The notes beneath the pieces were generated by a model. The model was given only the letters and a program-made list of their open reading frames with translations. It was not told the origin of the DNA and made no database searches. The translations under genes and the position numbers were made by a program. DNA of 64,000 nucleotides from Cercis canadensis (taxonomy: Eukaryota > Streptophyta > Magnoliopsida > Fabales > Fabaceae): NCBI GenBank assembly GCA_003255065.1, contig QAOA01000773.1:253728-317727 (forward strand), written 5' to 3'. Of this stretch, positions 49,208 to 59,227 are shown one piece after another (position 1 is the stretch's first letter; each line of letters opens with the position of its first letter).

Positions 49208-49642
49208 GGTCCCGTTTGGATAGCATAACTTACAGTTTATTAGAGCTTTTCTATTAGTATAAGTACTTTTATGTAAGAAAAATGATATTTGGATCAGTTT
49301 ATATAAGTAGCTTATTAACCCTCAAAAAGTTATTTTTAGCTTATTTTATGAAGTCATTTTTTTAGGCTTCTTAGAAAAGCCTAATGCGAAAGTTAATTTT
49401 TTTCATAACTGGCATGCTGTTTTTGAAATTTATAGAACAATTATATTCCTATTAATATTAGATATTCCGTAGAAATCTAACATTTCATCTCCCACTTTTA
49501 AAACCCAACCTTTAAAAATACTTTTCAAGTATATATCAAAACACTAAATAGCTTAATTTAAAATGAGCTTATAATATAAAAGCTTCTCACAAAATGCCTT
49601 CTTATGTAAATGTTTAAATAAACTATTTACCCAAACGGGGCC
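49208..49642. mobile_element. Tourist-like (PIF/Harbinger-type) MITE
   Basis: The ends GGTCCCGTTTGGATA and TACCCAAACGGGGCC are inverted repeats and are flanked on both sides by TAA (49205-49207 and 49643-49645), the 3-bp target site of this superfamily. Internal AT-rich arms are also partly mirrored. It has no coding capacity. Confidence 0.7.
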
Positions 49643-50184
49643 TAACTCATGTAACTAACTTGACTAATCAGCTAACATAGTGCACAAGCCATTTTGGCTT
49701 CACACTAACTTTTCCTGATTTCTCCCCATTCAAAGGGTTTTGTCCACTATTTGTATCACCACATTTAAAGATAATCTACTACATTACAAATAACGGTAAT
49801 ACATTGGTTAACTCCATTAATGGTTGAGAGACGAAGGGACAACATTAATGTAAAATTTGAGAGAAAGGGACCAAATTAAGAGTGCCTCCATCAGTGAGAA
49901 ATTAAAAATAAAAATATAAAGTATTAATTGCATTTTATGGAGCATGCTCACGGTGGGAAATGGGAATATTGATTTCTATTCCTATGGAATTAGGTATGGA
50001 ATCACTATTCCATACTTTTTTCAACCAAAAATAGAATACTTATTTTATAAAATAGAGTAAGAATGAAATTATCATTTTATGTAACAAAGGAGCCTTTAGA
50101 GTTATAAATTTGATAGGTTATTCCATTCCAAATCAAGGGTTGGGACATGTAGGACCATTTCAAGCACGAAACTTTATCAAATAA

Positions 50185-50280
50185 AGAATAAATCCAGCAA
50201 AGGGGAAAAAACATATGCAAAAAAAATAAAGNAGAATAAAGCTAACAAAGGGGAAAAAACATATGCAAAAAAAGATCAAG
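50185..50280. repeat. Direct repeat across an N at 50232
   Basis: About 47 bases (50185-50231) are repeated at 50233-50280 with several differences near the junction. This is the same contig-overlap pattern as elsewhere. Confidence 0.75.
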
Positions 50281-50281
50281 A

Positions 50282-50559
50282 GTAAAATATTTTTTTTATT
50301 GAATTATTTTTTAAATGTCACTTTAGTCACTGATTTATTTGTTGTGTCACTTTAGTCATTGATTTATTTTTTGTGCTATTTTAATCCTCGAACAATTACA
50401 TTACCCACAAAATTAGTCATCTGTAACACAAAAAATAATCACTTAAAAAATTGATTTGATGGGCAGAGTAATTATTTAAGAACTAAAGTGACATAAAATA
50501 AATCAAAGATTAAAGTGACACTTAAAAAATAATTCAGGGACAAAAAATATATTTAACTC
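50282..50559. mobile_element. Foldback MITE
   Basis: GAATTATTTTTTAAATGTCACTTTAGTC at the left is matched, inverted, by ACTTAAAAAATAATTC and AAAGTGACA at the right. Both arms contain repeated CACTTTAGTC/GATTAAAGTG units. It is a short, noncoding hairpin element, similar in style to those in the GDSL intron. Confidence 0.65.
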
Positions 50560-50714
50560 AAAAATCAATATACAAAGAAAGAGTCAAAAGGAAAATGAAA
50601 ACAAGAAATCAGAGTAGCTCCTATATAGAGAACATCCGCATTATTAATGATAATTAGTAATACTTATTATTCAAAATACGAATGCATTCATATCATCCCA
50701 ATAATAATAGGGTA

Positions 50715-51689
50715 CTAATGAGTAATCCCTAAGAACAAGAAACTTGTGATGAAATTACTTAATGGGAATTTGTCATCCCAAGCATAGTAGAAGATTACAT
50801 GACCATCCAGATCAATTGGTGCCCCATTCTTAAGAAGACATTCATAGTGTTTCCACTGTTTGAAATCCTTTGCAGTACAGCTTCACCTCTGATTGATGAT
50901 TTTCACATACCAATCTGGCTTGCCTTGTACCGTTTTGGTTGTTGGGAGTTAGGTAATGATAAAATCTTCCACAGAGCAATGTCCATTGCCTGCAATGCCT
51001 ACAAAGAATTATAAATCATAAGTACATGTACCAAGAATTAGAATTAGAATACCAAACAGTTTGTAGCTCAATAGTATTGAGGTCGTCCTTAGAACTTATA
51101 GATTCTATGTTTGAATACAGAATCGTAACCAAAAATACCAACAAAAAAAAAATCAGAATGGCAACATAAACAATCCAACGTGATCCTAGAGCATTGGCAG
51201 ACTACTTGAGAATCAATTCATGGATAAGCAACCATAGGTAGTTTCTCCGAGAATCAATTCTCATCATATGAATTATTCCACTAGCAATTCTATTTAGAGA
51301 ATTTAACCCAAACACACGTTCATGAGCAACTATCAACATGATTATGATAGTATGCTTGGTAACGTGGTGAAACAAATTAGCAAACACACTAGAACACTGG
51401 TGGAAGGACTTCAAATGTGATTTTGGAGGCTCCAAACGTTGAGGCAGCAGCAACTCCCGACATGATTATGGAAACCACGCTGGTGGCCCTCAACAGTAAC
51501 ACAATGAAACACAGGATTCATCATGCTGTTCGAGGCACAAGTTTTAAATTGGAGCTTCAGTTTTCAACGTTATGAACCAAAGACGCTATATAACTGTTTG
51601 TATCAACTCTACAACTACTAGTTGTTCTTACCTTTGCCAATAAGGACAAGGAAGAAAGTTAGAGCAAGAAGCTTAACCATGGCGCCCAT
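50715..51689 (-). pseudogene. TPD1-like secreted protein pseudogene
   Basis: The minus strand has a signal-peptide exon 1 (51632-51689, MGAMVKLLALTFFLVLIGK) with an intact GT donor. A phase-matched exon 2 starts at 50989 with GNGHCSVEDFIIT. The similarity is to the TAPETUM DETERMINANT 1 family: VQGKPDWYVKIINQ, then EVKLYCKGFQTVE, then YECLLKNGAPID and VIFYYAWDDKFPL. The frame is broken. A TAA follows FIIT, a TGA follows INQR, and the last two blocks lie in different frames, with some of the usual sequence between them deleted. Functional relatives are small Cys-rich secreted ligands acting in anther and ovule development; several expected Cys are missing here. Decay looks moderate, so this may be a recent loss. 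Confidence 0.75.
51058..51150 (+). mobile_element. Possible SINE in the intron of the TPD1-like pseudogene
   Basis: A-box-like TGTAGCTCAATAGT and B-box-like TATGTTTGAATA lie about 45 bases apart, followed by an A-rich end. There is no clear target duplication. Confidence 0.35.
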
Positions 51690-53350
51690 TTGAGACACTA
51701 CTACTACTGATACTTTCTTTCACTTTCTGTGGAGGAATCGATGTGCTAAACGTTACAGAATTTATAGGAATATGTAGTGTGACCCTGATTAAGGAGTCAT
51801 TTTTTTCTTTTTTTTGTTGAAGATCAATTTCTTTTGGTGGATTCTATCCTACCCACTTCATTTTAGACCGTTTTAGCTAATATTGTATATCATACTTGTA
51901 GATACCTAGTCTTCGGCCCATTGCATTCAGACTTATTTAGCCAAAGACTCACATAATCAAAATTTTATATATGTCAATCATATCCCTTAATCATCATCTA
52001 TAAATAGCCCCCAACAACAGGTATACGGACTTTTGGCTTTTCTTAACATTTATTACACTATTTAGTTCAAATTGTGTTAACTTAAGCTTCGAAGCTTTGG
52101 TATCACCACTCGACTCTTAGTTCATTTGTTACTGTGCAGTTGGTACACTCCCAACTTGACCTTATCCATCTTCTGACCTTCAGCTCAGATCAAACATCGT
52201 CAATACTGTTATAATTGACACAATTTACTTAATTTTTTTTTTCCCTATACTGCTCAGATTTAAATGTAGTAAAATTTAAGTTGTGTTAATTATTAACCAA
52301 AATTATGTCTAAATGGGTTGATATTGACATCACTGTTAGGTGGTAGAAGGGAAGAACCTACCTTTTTTTTTTTTTTTCTCAGGCAATAATATGAGATTCA
52401 TTGTGCTTTTGTTACTATATTGAATGGTGGCAGAAAAGAAAATGTAAAACCTTTACCAAAAAAAAAAGAAAAAAAGAAAATGTAAAACTTACCGATTATC
52501 TTACTGAATCTGGATTCTCTAAAGGCCTTTTGGTGGACCAAATAGAATAAAAATGAATATGATAAAAGAGTAAGATATGGATAAGATAAAATACAAACAT
52601 ATATCCTATCCTATGTTTACATTTTGGATAATAAATGTTATAGGATAAGAAAAATACACCTTTATGCTACATTAAATGGTAGTAGCACTAGCAAGGTAAC
52701 TGAAAAGTGATCAGTGATATTATGGGAATCGGATCCTCGGAGGATTTTTTTGTGGACCAGAGAGAATAAGGATAGATATGATCCTTAAAAGTTGGATATG
52801 GATATAATAGGATATAAATAAGTGTTGGGAGGGTCTCTCCCCGACACGTCATTAACTTATTAACTGGTGACTAGGATGGAGTTTGTGCCACCTCAGCTGG
52901 TGGTAGTGCTGTGTCTGTAGACCGTTGACACGTCATTAGTAACTTAATAGAGTTATAACAATGTTTGATGGCAGGGACCTGATTACATTGAATTACCTAA
53001 ATTTTGGAAAAAAAATATTATAGGAATTTCATTGAAAATTGGTTTAAACTAAAAAACACTCGAAAATGAAAAGTGAAAAACGAGAAAATTATTATTTAAT
53101 TTTTTAAGTTGGTAAAAAAGCTAGTTGGTTCTAAATATTAAAAAANAATTCTTCTTATATTGTATGAAATATCTAAAATATTTTTTAGTGTCATGTGTTA
53201 TTATATTTACATAAATATTTATCCTTTAATGATATCATATTATGTGATTATTTATTCATATATATAATTATTATTTTTAAAAATAAATAAAATGCACACA
53301 TAACACTAATTTTTTTTTAAGATATTTCTTATAATATGCAAGAATCAAAG
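51690..53350. other. Intergenic region with a diverged internal repeat
   Basis: No gene is visible. The segments 52507-52650 and 52730-52830 resemble each other (GATTCTCTAAAGG...GTGGACCA...AGAATAA and GATCCTCGGAGG...GTGGACCAG...AGAATAA). An N with no duplicated flank lies at 53146. Confidence 0.4.
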
Positions 53351-53359
53351 TGGAATTAT

Positions 53360-53865
53360 GGCTCTTTGACACAATTAATGCAGTGTATAAAGTTTTTTAC
53401 CAAAGTAGGGTAGTTTCAAAGTATATTACCGAAATAATGCACTTTTAAAAATTTGAAATTAAAAAAAAAAATAAAGTTGGCAGGGATGAGGCCCATCGGA
53501 CACACCAGGGGTCATGTGGCATGTTCTGATTGAACACATCGTGGGCCCTATGACGTATCTGTCTTTGTCTTTTCCTCCTCGGTTTTGCAAATGTGTAGGT
53601 CCCATTGCTGTTGAAAATATGCCAAATGACATGCCTTTTAGGGACCTATATGTGGGGACATGCCGTGGGATTGGGGAGTGTCCTTTGAGGACGTGCCGTA
53701 AGGCCCCCCGCTTGTCCGATGGTGCTCGCAGTCCAAATTTTTTTTTTTTTCAAAAATTACATTATTTTAGTNTTTAAAAAAATTACATTATTTTAGTAAA
53801 TTACTTTCAAACTACATTATTTTAGTATTTAAGTATTCTAACTACCCTAATCTGGTCAAAGAGCC
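53360..53865. mobile_element. Mutator-type MITE, copy 3, with perfect 9-bp target duplication
   Basis: The termini GGCTCTTTGAC and GTCAAAGAGCC are flanked by identical TGGAATTAT (53351-53359 and 53866-53874). The arms share TAGGGTAGTT and AATAATG segments. The GC-richer core has the palindrome-like GCATGTTC-TGATT-GAACACAT at 53519-53539. An N at 53772 lies in the right arm, with a short direct repeat on both sides of it. The open frame at 53514-53777 is core sequence, not a gene. Confidence 0.85.
53751..53797. repeat. Short direct repeat across an N at 53772
   Basis: AAAAATTACATTATTTTAGT occurs just before the N and again just after it. This is the same pattern as the longer contig joins, though the AT-rich arm makes it less certain. 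Confidence 0.6.
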
Positions 53866-53874
53866 TGGAATTAT

Positions 53875-55649
53875 TCTATGTTTGAAACCAAATGTAATGA
53901 ATGAGTAGACATAATTAAGAAGTGTTAGTTTCATTCAAGAGATTAGCTCAAGTACGTTTCCGGTCCAACGTCATCTCACATCACTTTCGTTTGTGTTCCT
54001 GCGTCGTCGTTTTCTTTCTGTAAATCCAACCCAAAGTCACAACCTTGACGGCTCCCAACATAACTCCCTTCCTTCGCCTCCACCATTGATTGCATAAAGT
54101 TACTGCTTTCTCTTAGATTCCAGAGGTACTTTTGCTTCCTCTCTTTGACTCATTTTGTTTAAGACATTCGTATAATTACTTTAACAGACTATTCTGTGTT
54201 CAGCTCTAAAAAGAGTTGTAATTTTTTAACAAATTTCATCATAAATTAATCTGGGTTTATTTATTTATTGGTTTGTCTCCTCTCTCGTTTCTTGAAACTC
54301 AGTGAGAATAGAAAAGCAGACTGATTATTACAAGAAAAATAAAAACTTGTTGGGTTTCACCTTAGCTAAACAAGTTTTGGAGCAGAGGAACCAATAATGT
54401 CTTGGCTTGAGATTCTGTTGGATTGGATACTAAACTGGGCTATTGCTTGCTAACAAAATGCTGGTATGGGATGCACGGCAAGGTACTTTTCTCAGAAAAT
54501 TTGACTCCTTTATGCACAAGTTTTTAGCTTATTGTTTATTGTAACCCAATTTCATGTGGTGGATTTTGGTGCTACTCCAATGCCGATATCATCATGCTTT
54601 TATAAGAGATTCCTATGATTTTGTGACAAGCCTAGTTTGACCCTGGTTTAAAGCTTGGAACTATAATTGAACTAAGCCCAAGATTGATAACACTTGCCTA
54701 ATTGTGTTTTTGAATAGTATAATCAAAAGAGTTCTGTACTAGTTTATCAACTAATACAATCGGCATGGGAAAATCATATTGAACCTTTAATTATTTATTC
54801 TTACTTTGAAAAAGTGCAATAAGTTTGAATGAGTTTAATATAATTCAATCATATGAGGAAAACACTGTTCTTATGTCTGCAACAAAGTCATAGGATAAGT
54901 ATGTGATGATGTTTAATTACATTTTGGGTGGTTGGTTGGGTTTATTTATAGGTGTACGAAGACTCAACCTTTTTTTTTTCTTTTTTATTTTAATTTATGG
55001 CATGTTAGTTTTATAACTACAATAAAATGGGCTAAAGAGCTTTCTTGTGAGCTTGCCAGATTCTAAGCAAGCTTTGTGAGAGCTTCTGGAATCTCCTCTT
55101 TGGAATTTGTTCATCATTATATAGTGCTAAGTTCATCATTATCCTATCCATATATTTTTGCTCAGTATTTGGATTTTTGCTAGTAAAACTCTAAAGAGCT
55201 ACCTGCCAAAGGTACCATAAGACAGGTTTGTGTGCTATCCTAGCAGATTTTCTCTATTATAATCAGACTTTCAAAGAGTAAAAGTTGCAAGAAATGTCTG
55301 AAAGAAACTTCTTCAAAATTCTCTAATCAGTTTCTGTAAGGCTATGAAAGATATGCAACGAAGGGGAGTGTTTTTGGATTATGTGCCCTGAATTTCTATT
55401 CATGATGTGCTACTACACTCATTTTTCCTTTTCCATTGTTGAGATTTTGTATCTTTATTGGATTTATCTTGTGTAATTGGTTGTTCCTCCTTAGCATTTT
55501 AAACTTCTATATTTTTTTTTTAAAAAAAAGACAGAAGAAACCAGAGGAAGAAAAGGAAGAAATTATTCTTTCATTTTTGTCAATTGCAGCCTTCTGAATG
55601 CTTACAATTCAGTTGAGAAAAAGAAGAGAGGGGAAAGGACGGCAGCAAA
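53875..55649 (+). promoter_or_regulatory. Promoter, 5' UTR exons and leader intron of the MAT1 gene
   Basis: GC-richer sequence at about 53950-54125 looks like a first noncoding exon ending CAGAG before GTACTT at 54126. An acceptor at 55590 (CAATTGCAG) would give a short second leader exon, 55591-55649. The 1.46 kb between them would then be a 5' UTR intron. This is inferred from splice-like sequence only. Confidence 0.45.
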
Positions 55650-57754
55650 ATGATGGTCTCCAGTACCAATCCCCACCATAAGGAGATGGCCATAAGGAGA
55701 AGGATTGCTAGCATGTAACCATTTTTTTGTCCCTTTTTATCTATTTTATGTGCTTCACATTTGTTATACTGAAAGCACTAGATGCATCATATGTGTGTGG
55801 AATTAAGCTTGTAATATGGGAACTAATGCATTTAATATATCAAACCATATGCTTAGTTGATTTGTTTGGCTAATTAAATGAATGCTAGAAAAGGAACCAG
55901 GAGAATTGAACTCATTGCAGAAGTTAGTTCCTTCTGCTAAGAGGGAAGCTGCCAAATCTTAATTTGATTATATCATAAATTAAAAAGATAGAGTGACAAA
56001 TTTGGGTTTTATGATTACCTTCTAGATTTTGGTTTAATATAAACATTTCTGAAGGAAGAGATAGTATCGTGGTGGTACTCATATTGAAGGTTTGAATTCT
56101 CACTGTATAGGGCCATGCTTTTATATCAACTTCATTGCAATAACCCGTTTCTGCTTGATCTGTTCAATCTGTATATAGCATTAAGTGTCATGGGTGTATA
56201 TAGTTAACTGTTCAAATTTTTTAGATTCAACAAACGTGAAGAGGATTTCCCATCTTTTAAAGAATACAATGATTACTTAGAGGAAGTGGAGGTCATGAGT
56301 AAGTTTCTATTACTATCCTTACGGATGTTTTTCCTAGAGAAGTGTCGCTGTGTTCAGAAGAAATTTTTTCTCCTTTGCAGCAATCAACTTGGTTGAAGGA
56401 ATAGATGTAGCTGCTATTGAAGCAAAAATTGCTATTTACCAGGAAGAAAATGCTGATCAAATAATGGTTAATCGTGCCCGGAAGGTACACTTGAAAATTG
56501 TTTGTCTTTGTGATTTACAGAATCATATAAATCTCCTTTAGGATATGTCCTTATTCTACATAAGGACTCCCTCATCATAAAATGTAAAAGAATTAAAATA
56601 GAAGTTTATTTATGCTGGTTTATGAATCCTGCCAAATTTCTTAATGTGTTCTTATGTTGATATTAACCAAACAGGCTGAAGAACTAGCTGCTGCTATGGC
56701 AGCAAGCAAGGGACAGCCAGCACACACTGATAATGATGGGGTGAGCATTGGATTGCCAAAATTTTAATTTATTGCTATTCTTTTGTCCACGTGATTTATT
56801 ATTGAACTTCAATGAACTTGATCTATAAGTTGAGTTTGAAATTCTTTGATATTTGTCATTTTACTTCCTCTATTAGTACTCCACAAACATGTAAAAGATA
56901 AGTGATGCCAATGATGAAAATCGCTGCTTCCTCTGCTTCATACCTGAGAATTTTTAATTTTTTTTTTTTTTTTTTCCAAATCAGAATTTGGTGGTCCATT
57001 TGATCTAAATTTGACAGGGTAAATAAAATTTAAAAGAGAGGGTAACAATGAAACTAACATCACCTTATATGAACATATTTTTTGCAACTTGGCTTACATA
57101 TATATTCGTACATGCTTGTAAATTGTGTAAAGCCATCATAATTTATATCCTCATTGTGAGGTTACCTGTAGTTTTATGACTCTGGCTTCATGAGTTCATT
57201 AATGTGAAGTTCTTCTTCTGTGATCAAGGTGAAGTTATTTTTCAAGTCTTTGGCTCTTGGTACAGTTAGAAATTTTTTGATCCATGAGGTTTGACAAACG
57301 TTAGTACCAAATTTTTTTGCTTGAAACCATGTTTTATCTATGCATGGTTTTTGCTCATAAACTTTGCTTATATGTGCTTATCTGCATACAAAAAAGTTTT
57401 ATTTGCTGTGCTTGAATATTTTATTTGTACCATGCTACTAGGCAGCAGACCTGCAGAATACAATAACTTTTCTCTCTTCTCCTGAGACAGGCTGAAAACC
57501 AAAGCTCTCAAGTAGGATTTGGTGCTCTTCCACAGGGGCAATACGCACCTACATTTCCTGGAGGACAGCCAAGACCTACCGGCATGGCCCCACAACCTTT
57601 ACTGGAAGGAGGGGGTGACATGGAGGTCTATGGTGACGATGAGGAATCAATGAGGGTTCGGGCTGAAAGGGGTGCAAGGGCAGGAGGATGGAGTCCAGAA
57701 CTAAGCAGGAGGCGCGCACTTGAGGAAGCTTTTGGAAGCGTATGGATTTGTTAA
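55650..57754 (+). CDS. MAT1: CDK-activating kinase assembly factor MAT1 (plant type)
   Basis: Five coding exons: 55650-55714, 56225-56298, 56381-56484, 56675-56740 and 57491-57754, all GT-AG and in phase, giving 190 residues. The MAT1 core is clear: FNKREEDFPSFKEYNDYLEE, then INLVEGIDVAAIEAKI and IYQEENADQIMVNRARKAEE, with coiled-coil character. The C-terminus AGGWSPELSRRRALEEAFGS matches the conserved CAK-activating end of animal MAT1. MAT1 joins CDK7/CDKD to cyclin H and links the CAK module to TFIIH. The N-terminal RING finger of animal MAT1 is absent. That is also true of the Arabidopsis homologue At4g30820 as I recall it, so it is a plant trait and not a truncation. Two ATGs lie in tandem at the start; I use the first. 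Confidence 0.9.
56045..56135 (+). mobile_element. Possible SINE remnant in MAT1 intron 1
   Basis: An A-box-like TATCGTGGTGGTA and a B-box-like AGGTTTGAATTCTC lie about 30 bases apart. There is no A tail or target duplication, so this is weak. Confidence 0.3.
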
Positions 57755-58212
57755 GACATGTCTGTTGATGCAAGGCAGGACATACACATTTAAATGACAT
57801 TTAGATTATCTGCAAGGGCTGCAAATGACAACATCAAATAGGTTGTTCACTTGGTTATTCCGATGTTATTGATGTTTATGTGTGAAATTTAGATTATTTG
57901 TAAGTTGTGCTTATAATGATGATATGGTCTGTTTCATTTATGTAAATTCGTTAGGTGAGATACAGACCCACAATTTTACCCTTTTTCACTATCTATATCA
58001 AGAAATGACAATCTTTACATAATTTTGGATCTTAGGTCATTTCACTCAATCACTGCATCTAAATTATGTAAAATAAGATTGAAGAGAGAACATGAAAACA
58101 AGCTAAAGATGTCTTCTTTGTTACTTGAGTGAACAACATTTTTCTCATAACATTGTTGACCCTAAATTGCTACTTTAGTAATGATCCATATGTATAAAGA
58201 TGTATTCCTTAA

Positions 58213-58263
<51 letters not shown>

Positions 58264-59227
58264 AAGCCAAATTCTTGGAAAATTTGAGCAACTTTGACGA
58301 AACTAGAGTTCTAATAAAGATGTCTGCCCATGGTTCTTCAAACAAAATGAAAGATAATAGTAAATATAATAGATATAGAGAAACCTCGTAATTTAATTTG
58401 TTATAAAACTTTACCTATGATATTTATACTTTTTTGTTTTTGTTTATTGGAAGCTATACAACAGATAATATTATTTCCCCTTCCCATAAATTCCATCCAC
58501 TACATATTTCTACTTTCTGAAAACTATTATGTTGTAGGTGCTATGGAAAAGTTGTTAGGAAAAACTGTTTGAAATAATATTTGATAACAATAAGATAAAA
58601 GCTTACATAGATTGCTCATATATATTCAATAAAATATTTGGTGAAATTGCAGTCAAATTGTTGTTTGTATTTTAAATTATAAAAAATGGATATTATAAGT
58701 TTTAATGGATAAATTTTTACATTAGAAAATGACAATGTTAGAAATTAAGAGAAGTTGTATTTTTTTTTTTCCCTAAAATTGACATTGTTATTTCATAGTA
58801 GGCCCTGTTGTACAAAGTCCATTTGACCTAAAAAGATTCAAAAAAAATTAAATAAACTATATCCACGTTCCATCGTTCCACTGGTTCGTGCTATCAGTGC
58901 AGCACAAATAATCTAGGAAACTTGGTTTGATTGTAAAACCCCAGGGTTTTTGAGCTGTAAAAACCAAAAAGGACCTCCAAGCAAATAAAACTCGGACAAC
59001 TTAACAGAAGCTAGTGAAGAAGATACTGGCAAGTAGAAACAATGCCAGAAGAAGGTTTTAGGAGGGTTTAAGGCGGCCATGTTTGCTCTCCTTTCTCTTC
59101 ATCTCTATGAATTTCCAAGATTTTGCAGAGTTCTTCGTCGACCCATTTCCTCGAAGTTCAACACTTTCTTCAATCCCATTTGATTTTTTCTTTTTCCCAT
59201 TTTTGTCACCAATTCTAGTTCAATTTG
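57755..59227. other. Intergenic region with a compound microsatellite
   Basis: This lies between MAT1 and RPOT2 on the same strand, so it holds the MAT1 3' UTR and the RPOT2 promoter. At about 58214-58258 a (TG)n run passes directly into an (AG)n run. Sequence from about 58860 to 59227 is GC-richer and probably includes the RPOT2 leader. Confidence 0.5.

Noticed and set aside
50799..51014. A 71-codon open frame on the plus strand
   Set aside because: It is the antisense shadow of the TPD1-like pseudogene, whose minus-strand reading gives clear family motifs.
53514..53777. An 87-codon open frame
   Set aside because: It lies inside the core of the 53-kb MITE and runs into the N at 53772.
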